Part shown: positions 23,501-31,049 of the stretch, piece after piece | Layout: the number at the start of each line of letters is the position of its first letter | Position numbering within the stretch: position 1 is the stretch's first letter | NCBI RefSeq assembly: GCF_003633775.1 | Contig: NZ_RBIN01000002.1 | Coordinates: 372,001 to 436,000 of the forward strand | DNA from: Kushneria sinocarnis | GTDB taxonomy: Bacteria; Pseudomonadota; Gammaproteobacteria; Pseudomonadales; Halomonadaceae | Length of the DNA stretch: 64,000 bases | Reading direction: 5' to 3' | The notes under the pieces: generated by a model | Told to the model about the DNA's origin: nothing | The model's database searches: none | What the model saw: only the letters and a program-made list of their open reading frames with translations | Program-made: the position numbers and the translations under genes

Positions 23501-26500
23501 ACCGGTGGCACTGTCATTGATGGCAATAACCCGCAGCGTGTCCGCCGGGCTGTCGGCGTCGCTGTCATTGGCCAGTACGCCACGCTCCACTTCGACCGTC
23601 AGCGCCACATCCTGTTCGGTGGCCTCGGTGTCAGCGACCGCCTCAGGCGCCAGAATATCGATGCCATAGTGGCGCGCGGTGGTTGCACGACCGCTGTTAC
23701 CGGCGGCATCCACATGAATCACGCCAGCAGTAACACTACCGGTACCGGCATTCGCCAGGACACTGCCCGGGACCACAACACCGAACGCGCCGTCCTGGCC
23801 GACGGTGGTGGTGTAGTTCTGGCCGCCGACCGAGACGGTCACGGTATCGCCGGGCACGACATCACCACCGGCGGTACCGGTAATGGCAACGTCACGGCCC
23901 GCCTCGGCGGCGTTGAGCACGTCATCGCCGGCGATGGTATCGAGGCTGATGGAGACTTCAGGCGCGTCGGTATCCACCGAGTAGCTGGCCGCGATGTTGG
24001 CCGCGCCGACATTGCCCGCCGCATCGGCATGACTGACGGAGGCCTGGAGCGAACCGTGCTGTACCAGCTGGCTGCCCGGTACGTTGATCGCGAAAGAGCC
24101 GTCGGCATTGACCGCGCCGGTGATCGGAATGGTCTGATTCGCCTCGTCGGCGTTGAGCACATCGTCGCCGGCCAGGGTAGCGAGCTGAATGCTCAGCGCC
24201 GGCGGCGCGGTGTCGACGCTGTAATCACGGCTGGTGCTGGCTGAGCCGATATTGCCGGCGGCATCGGTGTGGCTGACCGAGGCACTGACCCGGTCGGTGC
24301 CGGCCGTAGCCAGCACCGAACCGGCAACGGCAACGCTGAACGCACCGTTCTGGCCGACAACCGCGGTGTAGCTCTGGCCGCCGATCGAGACGGTGACCGT
24401 ATCGCCGGGCACGGCATAGCCACCCACTGACCCCGTCAGAGTGATCTGCTCGCCCGCTTCGGCGGCGTTGAGCACGTCATCGCCGGCGACCGTATCCAGC
24501 AAGATCGAGACTTCCGGTGCGTCGATATCCACCGAGTAGCTGGCTGCGGTGTTGGTCGCGCCCACGTTGCCTGCCGCATCGGTATGACTGACGGAGGCCT
24601 GGAACGAACCGTTCTGCGCCAACTGGCTGCCGGGAATGGCAATGGAGAAGGAGCCATCGGCATTCACCGCGCCGGTGTAGACCTGATCACCGACCGTCAG
24701 AGTGACGAGATCGCCGGCGGCGTATTCGCCGCTGACCGAGCCGGTCACCGGGATCATCTGCCCCGCCTCTTCGGCATTGACGATATTGTCGCTCGCCAGG
24801 GTGTCGAGCTGGATGTTCAGCGCCGGCGGCGTGGTGTCGACGCTGTAGTCACGGCTGGTGCTGGCTGACCCGGTGTTGCCGGCAACATCGGTGTGGCTGA
24901 CCGAGGCTGAAATACTGTTGGCGCCGCTGGCAGCCAGGACCGAACCGGCGACGGCGACACTGAACGCACCATTCTGTCCGACCATCGCGGTGTAGTTCTG
25001 ACCGCCGACGTTAACCGTAACCGTGTCACCCGGCACGGCATCGCCACCCACTGACCCCGTCAGAGTGACCTGCTCGCCAGCCTCGGCGGCGTTGATGACG
25101 TCATCGCCGGCAATCGTATCCAGCGTGATCGTGACTTCAGGCGCATCGGTATCCACCGAGTAGCTGGCCGCGATGTTGGCCGCGCCGACGTTGCCTGCCG
25201 CGTCGGTATGACTGACGGAGGCCTGGAGCGAACCGTTCTGCGCCAACTGGCTGCCGGGAATGGCAATGGAGAAGGAACCATCAGCATTAACCGCGCCGGT
25301 GTAGCTTTGGCTGCCCACCGTCAGGGTGACGAGGTCGCCGGCGGCGTATTCACCGCCGACCGAGCCGGTCACCGGGATCGGCTGACCCGCTTCTTCGGCG
25401 TTGACGATATTGTCGCTCGCCAGCATATCGAGCTGGATGCTCAGCGCCGGGGGCGTGTTGTCGACGCTATAGTCGCGCGAGGTGGTGGCACTGCCGACGT
25501 TGCCGGCGGCATCGGTGTGGCTGACCGAGGCACTGACCCGGTCGGTGCCGGCCGTAGCCAATATGGAACCGGCGACGGCGACACTGAACGCGCCGTTCTG
25601 GCCGACGGTGGCGACATAGCTCTGATCGCCGACCGAGACGGTGACCGTATCGCCGGGCACGGCGTCGCCACTGGCGGTGCCGGAGATCGCGACGTCCCGC
25701 CCTGCCTCGGCGGCATTGATGACGTCATCGCCGGCGATGGTATCGAGACTGATCGTCACGATCGGCGCATCAACATCGATGCCGTAGCTGGCCGCAACAT
25801 TAACGGACCCGATATTCCCCGCCGCGTCGGTATGACTGACGGACGCCTGGAGCGAGCCGTTCAGTGCCAGCTGGCTGCCCGGTACGGTGATGGCGAAGCG
25901 GCCATCGGCATTGACCGCGCCAGTATAGACCTGATCACCGACCGTCAGGCTAACGAGATTGCCGGCGACATACTCGCCGCTGACTGAGCCGGTCACCAGG
26001 ATCGTCTGCCCCGCCTCTTCGGCGTTGACGATATTGTCACCGGTCAGGGTGTCGAGCGTGATCGCCAGCTGCGGCGGTGTGGTGTCGACGCTGTAGTCAC
26101 GGCTGGTGGTGGCACTGCCGACATTGCCGGCCGCATCGGTATGACTGACCGAGGCTGAGACGCTGTTGGTGCCGGCCGTAGCCAGTACAGAACCGGCGAC
26201 GGCAACGCTGAACGCGCCGTTCTGGCCGACGGTGGTGGTGTAGCTCTGGCCACCGACCGAGACGGTGACGGTATCACCTGGCACGGCGTCACCACCGGCG
26301 GTGCCGGTGATCGCAACGTCCTGCCCCGCTTCCGCAGCATTAATGACGTCGTCGCCGGCGATGGTATCGAGACTGATCGTCACGATCGGCGCATCAACAT
26401 CGACGCCGTAGCTGGCCGCAGTATTGGCCACGCCAACGTTGCCCGCCGCATCGGTATGACTGACGGAGGCCTCAATCGAACCATTCTGTGCCAGCTGGCT

Positions 26501-29500
26501 GCCCGGTACGTTGATCGCGAAGCTGCCATCGGCATTAACCGCGCCGGTGTAGAGCTGATCACCGACCGTCAGGGTGACGAGGTCCCCGGCAACGTATTCG
26601 CCGCCGACCGAGCCGGTCACCGGAATGGTCTGGTTCGCCTCTTCGGCGTTGACGATATTGTCGCCGGCCAGCGTATCGAGCTGAATGCTCAGCGCCGGCG
26701 GCGTGGTGTCGACGCTGTAGTCGCGCGAGGTCGTTGCCGACCCAACGTTGCCGGCGGCGTCAGTGTGGCTGACCGAAGCAGCGATGCTGTTGGTTCCGGC
26801 CGCGTCCAGCACGCTACCTGCCACGGCGATGCTGAACGCGCCATGCTGCCCGACAGCCGTGGTATAGCTCTGGCCACCGACGTTAACCGTGACCGTGTCA
26901 CCCGGCACGGCTTCGCCGCCGGCGGTGCCGGTGATCGCAACGTCCTGCCCCGCTTCCGCAGCATTGAGCACGTCATCGCCGGCAATCGTGTCGAGGCTGA
27001 TGGAGACTTCCGGCACGTCGGTATCGACGCCGTAGCTGATCGCCGTATTGACCGCGCCGACGTTGCCCGCCGCGTCGGTGTGACTGACGGACGCCTGGAA
27101 CGAATCGTGCTGCGCCAGCTGGCCGCCCGGTACGTTGATCGCGAAGCTGCCATCAGCGTTGACCGCACCGGTATAGACCTGATCACCGACCGTCAGGGTG
27201 ACGAGATCGCCGGCGGCGTATTCGCCGCTGACCGTGCCGGTCACCGGGACCGATTGCCCGGCTTCTTCGGCATTGACGATATTGTCGTCGGCGATGGTAT
27301 CGAGCTGGATGCTCAGCGCCGGCGGCGTGGTGTCGACGCTGTAGTCACGCGAGGTGGTGGCACTGCCGACATTGCCGGCGACATCAGTATGGCTAACCGA
27401 AGCAGCGATGCTGTTGGTTCCAGCCGCCGCCATTACCGAACCGGCGACGGCAACGCTGAACGCGCCGTCCTGGCCGACGGTGGCAACATAGCTCTGGCCA
27501 CCGACCGAGACGGTGACCGTATCGCCGGGCACGGCGTCGCCACCCACTGAACCCGTCAGATTGATCTGCTCGCCCGCTTCGGCGGCGTTGATCACATCAT
27601 CGCCGGCGATGGTATCGAGACTGATCGTCACGATCGGCGCATCAACATCGACGCCATAGCTGACCGCGGCATTCGCCGCACCCACGTTACCCGCTGCATC
27701 GGTATGGCTGACGGACGCCTGGAGCGAACCGTTCTGTACCAGCTGACTGCCCGGTACGTTAATCGCGAAGCTGCCGTCAGCGTTGACTGCGCCGGTATAG
27801 CTCTGATCACCGACCGTCAGGGTGACGAGATCGCCGGCAGCGTACTCACCGCTGACCGTGCCGGTCACCGGGATCGATTGCCCGGCTTCTTCGGCGTTGA
27901 TGACATCGTCACCGGCCAGGGTGTCGAGCGTGATCGACAGCTGCGGCGGTGTGGTGTCGACGCTGTAGTCACGCGAGATCGTCGCGCTGCCGATATTCCC
28001 CGCCGCATCGGTATGCGAGACAGACGCCGAGACTTTGCCTGCACTAACTGCGGCCAGTACCGAACCAGCGACGGCAACGCTGAACGCGCCGTTCTGGCCG
28101 ACGACCGTGGTGTAGTTCTGACCGCCGACATTAACCGTAACCGTATCGCCGGGCACGGCGTCACCGCCGGCGGTGCCGGTGATCGCAACGTCCTGCCCCG
28201 CCTCGGCGGCGTTGATCACATCGTCGCCGGCAATCGTATCCAGCGAGATAGTGACTTCCGGCGCATCAATATCGACGCCGTAGCTGACCGCGGTATTCGC
28301 CGCGCCCACATTGCCCGCCGCATCGGTATGACTGACGGAGGCCTGGAGCGCGCCATTCTGCGCCAGCTGGCTGCCGGGCACGTTGATCGCGAAGCTGCCA
28401 TCGGCATTAAGCGCACCGGTGTAGAGCTGATCACCGACCGTCAGGGTGACGCGATCGCCGGCGGCATATTCGCCGCTGACCGTGCCGGTGACCGGGATCG
28501 ACTGCCCGGCTTCTTCGGCGTTGATGACTTCATCACCGGCGATGGTGTCGAGCGTGATCACCAGTTCCGGCGATGCCGTGTCGAGGGTATAAGATTGCGA
28601 GGCTGTAGCCGTGCCGGTATTGCCGGCGGCATCAACCTTGCTGACTATCGCCAGCACGGAATGATCGGCGCTGTCGGCCAGTGCGATACCCGGCACAGTG
28701 ATGCCAAAGGTCAGGTCATCCCCGACCGTGCTGAAAAAGGCCCGACCTCCCAGGGTAATGGCAACGGTATCTCCTGCCATCACGTCGCCGCCGACGCTGC
28801 CGACAATGGTAAAGGACGCACCGGCCTCGACTGCATTGATCAGATTATCGCCGGTAATCGGCTCAAGGCTGATCGAAACCTCGGGAGCCTGCAGATCCAC
28901 GTCGTAGTTTCTGGTGAGGGTGGAAGTCACCGAGCCGTTGGCAGCGGCATGGGTGACCGTGGCGGTCACTACCCGGTGGTCTACCAGCTGCGTACCCGGC
29001 ACGCGCAGTGAGAAGGCCAGATCATCGTTCAGTGTGGTGACAAGCGTAGTGCCGCCGATCGTCAGCGATACGGGATCGCCCGGACGGGCATCACCGGTGG
29101 CACTTCCGGAAAGCGTAATGAAGCCATCGGCTTCGGCAGCATTGATGAGGTCGTCTTCGGCGATCGGACTCAGGACAATACCCATGACCGGCTGTAATAC
29201 CTCACCCTCTCCAGCCGGATCGGTAATGACAGCACCACCATCCGTGGGCTCGGGCGGCGTACCACCGCTCACGGGCGGATCGATGGCAGGGTTTTCATGC
29301 GTGGGATCCGAAGTGCCGCCACTGGTCGGATCGGTCACGGCCCCTTCGTCGTCAGTGGAGCCGGGCGTCGTCCCGCCGGTCGCGGGCAAGTCGATATCAG
29401 ATCCGCCATCGCTCGGCCCGGAGGCAGCACCACCACCGGTAGTCGGAGCAGTCGCAGTATCACCGGGCGCGGCAGGCGCCGTGCCACTGCCCTCCGGGGG

Positions 29501-29569
29501 GGTACCGGTTGTCGCATCCGCCGGGCTGGAAGCAGCACGCCCATTGCCTGCAAAGGCAGCCGGCGTCAC
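17600..29569 (-). CDS. lapA: LapA-like giant RTX adhesin, main body (5' end frameshifted from its retention module)
   Basis: This 3,989-codon frame is the body of a Lap-type adhesin. In order it has a Pro/Gly/Thr-rich linker, about 18 Ig-like repeats of about 100 residues, VCBS/cadherin-like domains, a Gly-Leu-rich stretch, a predicted beta-propeller-like region, five or six RTX nonapeptides (e.g. GGAGNDTLFGGSGDD) and a C-terminal type I secretion signal. The listed start is an internal GTG with no initiation context: the frame continues upstream to about 29717 and joins the retention module at 29694-30044 if one G of the G7 run is removed. The corrected gene, 17600-30044, has 12,444 coding bases (4,147 residues). 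It heads the lap cluster, 5' to lapB. Export would follow the LapBCE route, with RTX repeats folding outside on calcium. Confidence 0.9.
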   Translation of the reverse strand: MTPAAFAGNGRAASSPADATTGTPPEGSGTAPAAPGDTATAPTTGGGAASGPSDGGSDIDLPATGGTTPGSTDDEGAVTDPTSGGTSDPTHENPAIDPPVSGGTPPEPTDGGAVITDPAGEGEVLQPVMGIVLSPIAEDDLINAAEADGFITLSGSATGDARPGDPVSLTIGGTTLVTTLNDDLAFSLRVPGTQLVDHRVVTATVTHAAANGSVTSTLTRNYDVDLQAPEVSISLEPITGDNLINAVEAGASFTIVGSVGGDVMAGDTVAITLGGRAFFSTVGDDLTFGITVPGIALADSADHSVLAIVSKVDAAGNTGTATASQSYTLDTASPELVITLDTIAGDEVINAEEAGQSIPVTGTVSGEYAAGDRVTLTVGDQLYTGALNADGSFAINVPGSQLAQNGALQASVSHTDAAGNVGAANTAVSYGVDIDAPEVTISLDTIAGDDVINAAEAGQDVAITGTAGGDAVPGDTVTVNVGGQNYTTVVGQNGAFSVAVAGSVLAAVSAGKVSASVSHTDAAGNIGSATISRDYSVDTTPPQLSITLDTLAGDDVINAEEAGQSIPVTGTVSGEYAAGDLVTLTVGDQSYTGAVNADGSFAINVPGSQLVQNGSLQASVSHTDAAGNVGAANAAVSYGVDVDAPIVTISLDTIAGDDVINAAEAGEQINLTGSVGGDAVPGDTVTVSVGGQSYVATVGQDGAFSVAVAGSVMAAAGTNSIAASVSHTDVAGNVGSATTSRDYSVDTTPPALSIQLDTIADDNIVNAEEAGQSVPVTGTVSGEYAAGDLVTLTVGDQVYTGAVNADGSFAINVPGGQLAQHDSFQASVSHTDAAGNVGAVNTAISYGVDTDVPEVSISLDTIAGDDVLNAAEAGQDVAITGTAGGEAVPGDTVTVNVGGQSYTTAVGQHGAFSIAVAGSVLDAAGTNSIAASVSHTDAAGNVGSATTSRDYSVDTTPPALSIQLDTLAGDNIVNAEEANQTIPVTGSVGGEYVAGDLVTLTVGDQLYTGAVNADGSFAINVPGSQLAQNGSIEASVSHTDAAGNVGVANTAASYGVDVDAPIVTISLDTIAGDDVINAAEAGQDVAITGTAGGDAVPGDTVTVSVGGQSYTTTVGQNGAFSVAVAGSVLATAGTNSVSASVSHTDAAGNVGSATTSRDYSVDTTPPQLAITLDTLTGDNIVNAEEAGQTILVTGSVSGEYVAGNLVSLTVGDQVYTGAVNADGRFAITVPGSQLALNGSLQASVSHTDAAGNIGSVNVAASYGIDVDAPIVTISLDTIAGDDVINAAEAGRDVAISGTASGDAVPGDTVTVSVGDQSYVATVGQNGAFSVAVAGSILATAGTDRVSASVSHTDAAGNVGSATTSRDYSVDNTPPALSIQLDMLASDNIVNAEEAGQPIPVTGSVGGEYAAGDLVTLTVGSQSYTGAVNADGSFSIAIPGSQLAQNGSLQASVSHTDAAGNVGAANIAASYSVDTDAPEVTITLDTIAGDDVINAAEAGEQVTLTGSVGGDAVPGDTVTVNVGGQNYTAMVGQNGAFSVAVAGSVLAASGANSISASVSHTDVAGNTGSASTSRDYSVDTTPPALNIQLDTLASDNIVNAEEAGQMIPVTGSVSGEYAAGDLVTLTVGDQVYTGAVNADGSFSIAIPGSQLAQNGSFQASVSHTDAAGNVGATNTAASYSVDIDAPEVSILLDTVAGDDVLNAAEAGEQITLTGSVGGYAVPGDTVTVSIGGQSYTAVVGQNGAFSVAVAGSVLATAGTDRVSASVSHTDAAGNIGSASTSRDYSVDTAPPALSIQLATLAGDDVLNADEANQTIPITGAVNADGSFAINVPGSQLVQHGSLQASVSHADAAGNVGAANIAASYSVDTDAPEVSISLDTIAGDDVLNAAEAGRDVAITGTAGGDVVPGDTVTVSVGGQNYTTTVGQDGAFGVVVPGSVLANAGTGSVTAGVIHVDAAGNSGRATTARHYGIDILAPEAVADTEATEQDVALTVEVERGVLANDSDADSPADTLRVIAINDSATGVGQAVSGSHGGSFILAGDGSYRFEPGSAFAALPAGETATTAIAYTVSDGQGNSSTSTLTVTVTGTNDLPLITGQAGGDVTEMAVTAPVGGAGHETIHGSGSLAGVLSGLLDLDLLPNTVVPGVGTLGVLSVEANGSFDYRVERASLGTLLEGEVRVEVFEFTDAAGHQHAITVDLVGTAEGAVIGQPIVDALLPQTLHLSGELAAEVGVTLAPGAAVPALGTLGTLTIAADGRFAYQLAGASAPALARGEVKAEVFTWTDNAGTRHTLTLNLVGTGGVPIPVDPNAGTGGSSDHADTESAMLTTGGTLNVADIDTGESVFLPDSVEAAEGTLGTLTITPDGQWAYSVANDRVRYLDADETKQESFTVRTADGTSQTITVTVHGINTPAVITGQNSGVVTEFVESNEASTAGSVVTGLGGLLGSLLEVALLPATVVTGPDTLGLLSVSVSGDLDYRLDRSLLPTLAEGEVRVELFSVTDARGESHAVSVELTGSADGVRIGQPVLDGLLSQSGLLGAGVGIELDPTTLLAGEGTLGTLSLDASGAWLYSVQAEATVDLASGATRQERFTVADTLGNLHTLVIDLLGTGGTAIVQSPGEGGTTLVTSGTLTVTDADAGESAFDPASVTPAPDTLGQLSLSADGHWTYSVANSAIAYLGAGETKTEHFTVATRDGTSETITVTVVGRNSATVAVADTGTIDEDSVLSMDAASGVLVNDLDPDASAELTVSAVNGVGTAVGQIVAGSHGGTFVLNGDGSYRFDPGSDFQALAEGSQQSTSIRYSVSDGQGSMTTSTLTVTVEGRVDAPVVAVVEHSLGSADTGLLDVSLGLSAGIYTGGAATLTGALGSLVDGLGGTVGGLGTVVGGLGDVLGGRGSLLGGLVGGLGDVVAGTGDTVSRVGAAVGDIDLLAGLTPSATLTVDAGIGTSLAAGDAYAVQGLVYLEAGHSYTFTGSTRGAALLSVGGEALLASPAIEGNYHSTAFTPSASGYYPLELYVGNTGSSASTLSLGVSLDGGTALALSAANFGLYTDLGALLSLQQPCSPLTMTEAGVSYYPIREDQGMSGTRIELGTPVASLKDTIGHETLSLSISALPAGSVLSDGAGHRSVVTGEGDPVILDGWALESLRLLPPADFVGIIPAVYTATAIGVAGGTASASVTQNVVVFDATPTTGTVTEDQSPQTLGSEGLLLLVDGHNQQIALDPASVSPAQGNLGSLTIDAGGHWQYSVANAATQALGAEQVRVDRFTVTAADGSQRTISVTVNGVNDAPSAVADSAAVSGRGEQKVVYLSTSAGVLESWNLTTGAQTSLTMKTASGGSVPTLGDIAQSATAGRLYGVSYSGTANATVLYSINAGTGVATSLGTLAGTLGLSALTLMPGGQLLAASYTNNSLYQINPVNLQVTRVASNTFLSGGDLKYVGGHLYGSDQSGRVHEIATNSDGTIRTSGGNATTTPVATMSAQVYGLGEDASGRLLIITTDNRATPMDVETRVLGAPTALTALGSGTLYGTAGEVDVATAGTPSASGNLLGNDRDVDSGDVLSITAVANATAGSAAAVAGAATVIQGVYGTLTLAADGSYTYTLDAGRPASRSLFGGKSADDTFSYTISDGHGGTATATLAVHVTGSAHDSVPTAADFSVALTATSVKNDVVYIDLAASGRLHDSESGTDLGVIITALPTHGALYSGTTAVTAADVLAGKVFDAHTLTYNPADQKATLLGFLPLGDPGPRSDAFSFATVDGSGQHSESHTVTLNSPSLLGIGAGASVNVVSGSNIAGTTGDDLELGTSGNDILTGGDGNDLLFGHGGNDTLKGDSGSDRLHGGAGNDTLFGGSGDDCLEGGAGNDILTGGAGSDTFAWMRGDEGTAASPAIDRITDFTRGSGGDVIDLSDMLDLGSGNADLAAQYLHFSSGDTAGAGVGGTSSTLEVKTEGPAGPVTQKIVFGGVDLTSLGGSDTEIIRSLIDTGNLKTHLDG
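23650..28575 (-). repeat. Tandem Ig-like repeats of LapA in alternating A/B pairs
   Basis: Sixteen consecutive units of about 305 bases alternate between two types. Type A contains NAEEAGQTIPVTG and GEYAAGDLVTLTVGDQ; type B contains DVINAAEAGQDVAITG and DAVPGDTVTVNVGGQ. Eight A-B pairs of about 610 bases therefore form the higher-order repeat. Two more divergent units precede them. The penultimate unit (around 24090-24150) lacks about 23 residues in frame. Such near-identical tandem units are prone to recombination and to assembly collapse, so the copy number may be unreliable. Confidence 0.9.
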
Positions 29570-29693
29570 CGTTGGCGTGCTGGTGTTGTCACTGAAATCA
29601 GCCTGGTAGGTATAGGCGGTGCGTTCTTCGCGACCGGTGCGGGCAATATCGAAACTCGAGCCGGAGCCGCCATCCCCGGCGAGACTGCCGCCA

Positions 29694-30044
29694 TCACTGA
29701 GTCCCGCATCGGAGAGCCCCCCCTGCTGACGGGGCCTGCTGGATCAGTGTGGGGTCTTCACCCTGTGCAATGGCCTGCTGCAGGGTGGCCACATCAGGAT
29801 CGCTCCCGGCGTCACCGGGGGCGCCGGGCTCAAGCGTCGGTGGGACATCCGCCGTGACACTCAGCTGCATCCGCTGATTCGCCGGCACCATCAGCACGGT
29901 GCCATCGGCCAGCACCAGCCGCGCCCCCTTCAATGCAAACAGCATCACCGGCGGCGTCAGTATGGCCCCCTGAACGATCGGACTCCGGGTTTCCGACTGA
30001 TGAAGTATGCCGTCAACGCGGGCGACGATGAGCGATGCTGCCAT
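29694..30044 (-). CDS. lapA: N-terminal retention module of LapA, terminated early by frameshift
   Basis: This 116-codon frame begins MAASLIVARVDGILHQSETRSP style and has the conserved features of LapA retention modules: a small beta-rich domain with GARLVLADGTVLMVP and the helix DVATLQQAIAQGEDPTLIQQ. In known systems this module lodges inside the LapE pore and anchors the adhesin. The frame then reads APSAGG and, after a run of seven G, runs into nine out-of-frame residues and a stop. One base fewer restores GGLSDAGLSDGG and joins the main body. GGGA lies eight bases before the ATG. As read here, the product would be a free plug with no adhesin attached. Confidence 0.88.
   Translation of the reverse strand: MAASLIVARVDGILHQSETRSPIVQGAILTPPVMLFALKGARLVLADGTVLMVPANQRMQLSVTADVPPTLEPGAPGDAGSDPDVATLQQAIAQGEDPTLIQQAPSAGGALRCGTQ
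29717..29723 (-). other. G7 homopolymer at the LapA frameshift
   Basis: On the coding strand seven consecutive G follow the codons for PSA. With six G the two frames merge into one 4,147-residue adhesin; with seven, translation stops 29 bases later. The tract lies directly at the small-residue motif PSAGG, where the LapG cleavage site (TAAG or PAAG in known adhesins) is expected. Slipped-strand phase variation, a sequencing error and ribosomal slippage are all possible. Confidence 0.85.
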
Positions 30045-30346
30045 TTATTGTTTCCCACCCCTGCTGAAGGATTTCAGTTCCGAATGCCGTCTCATGGGCT
30101 GAAGGCTCCGGAGCCGATGGCCATATTTTCGGTTTTTCTAATTAAATGAGATGCATGACTTACCAATTAATACTAGAACCTTATATATTTTTTTCTTCAG
30201 ACCTGAATAATTCAAAAGAAGTACATAAACCACCCTTTTCAGGGTATGAGGAATTGGTCATCAGAGACACGCAGCCGCCTGCCCCACCCTTTCAGCTGGA
30301 AAGGGCGCGCAGCGACGGTGCATCGGCTGGAAAGAGAGTGCGAGGA
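30045..30346 (-). promoter_or_regulatory. AT-rich upstream region of lapA, no gene
   Basis: These 302 bases lie between the DUF2959 gene and lapA, both on the minus strand. Positions about 30120-30235 are strikingly AT-rich compared with everything around them, with runs such as TATATATTTTTTT and AATTAA. No open reading frame here looks real. The stretch most likely holds the promoter and upstream control region for the lap operon. Several weak sigma-70-like hexamers occur, but none is convincing, so no start point is given. Confidence 0.55.
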
Positions 30347-30997
30347 TTAGTCGGGGAGGGTCGCAATGAAACGGTTGGAGCGTTCGATGGCCGCATGCAT
30401 CTGCTGACGCAGCCGGGTCACCCGAGCCTCGAGCCTGTCGACTTCGGGGGCCAGGGCGCCAATGGCCCGGGCGTTGAGGTTGTGCTTGAGAAAAAGCACG
30501 TTGTCATGCATCAGATCAAGCGCCGGCTGCAGGCTCTGCTCCGCTTCATGCATGGCATCGAGCATCTCGGCATAGTGCTGGCGCGCCTGCTTCAGCTCGG
30601 CGGCACTGCGCTGGCGGTAGCTGGCATTGTGATAGTCGTCGAGTTCACCCTGCCACTCATCGAACAGGGCCTCGGAGGCCCCTTCGATGGCATCAATCCG
30701 CTGGTGCACCGCCTGGGCGGCACGCTGACTGGCCTCATACTCGTCAGCCAGGGCGTCGTAGGTCCGCGAGAGCTCACTCTCGGGGACCTGCACCACACTG
30801 CGAAAGCGCTCGAGTGCCGATGAGAACTGGTCACCGGCCTCCTGTTGCGCATCCCGGGCCGCTTCGACCCGATTGACCACCAGCGTGCGAATGGGGACAC
30901 CCGCCTGCTCCATGGCGCTGTAGTAGGCGCTCTGACAGCCATTCATGCTCAGCAGTAATACTGCGCAGCACAGCCCCTGCAGGTACGCTGGACGCAT
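30347..30997 (-). CDS. DUF2959 family lipoprotein
   Basis: The 216-residue protein has a lipoprotein signal (LLLSMNGC lipobox, Cys at about residue 21) and an all-helical, coiled-coil mature part beginning QSAYYSAMEQAG, which is typical of DUF2959. The rest is rich in Glu, Gln and Ala heptads, with conserved stretches such as ESELSRTYDALADEYEAS and the ending RSNRFIATLPD. The family has no known function; a periplasmic or outer-membrane structural role is a guess. It lies between fabV and lapA on the same strand. Confidence 0.85.
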   Translation of the reverse strand: MRPAYLQGLCCAVLLLSMNGCQSAYYSAMEQAGVPIRTLVVNRVEAARDAQQEAGDQFSSALERFRSVVQVPESELSRTYDALADEYEASQRAAQAVHQRIDAIEGASEALFDEWQGELDDYHNASYRQRSAAELKQARQHYAEMLDAMHEAEQSLQPALDLMHDNVLFLKHNLNARAIGALAPEVDRLEARVTRLRQQMHAAIERSNRFIATLPD

Positions 30998-31049
30998 CCG
31001 TGCCCCCGATTTGCCATGGTTTGCAAGCGATGGCGGAAACCCCGCCCGC

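Noticed and set aside
23650-28575. CRISPR-like periodic repeats
   Set aside because: The period is about 305 bases, the units are coding and diverge by codon position. They are protein repeats of LapA.
17801-29011. Long plus-strand frames (up to about 900 codons) opposite lapA, e.g. 17801-19978, 20576-23335, 26456-27550 and 27704-29011
   Set aside because: They are antisense shadows of the repetitive high-GC adhesin, with His/Arg/Gly-rich translations, no family match and no ribosome sites.
29569-29569. GTG at 29569 as the true start of LapA
   Set aside because: It lies inside a low-complexity linker with no ribosome site. The same frame continues upstream to the retention module, so the gene is frameshifted, not started there.
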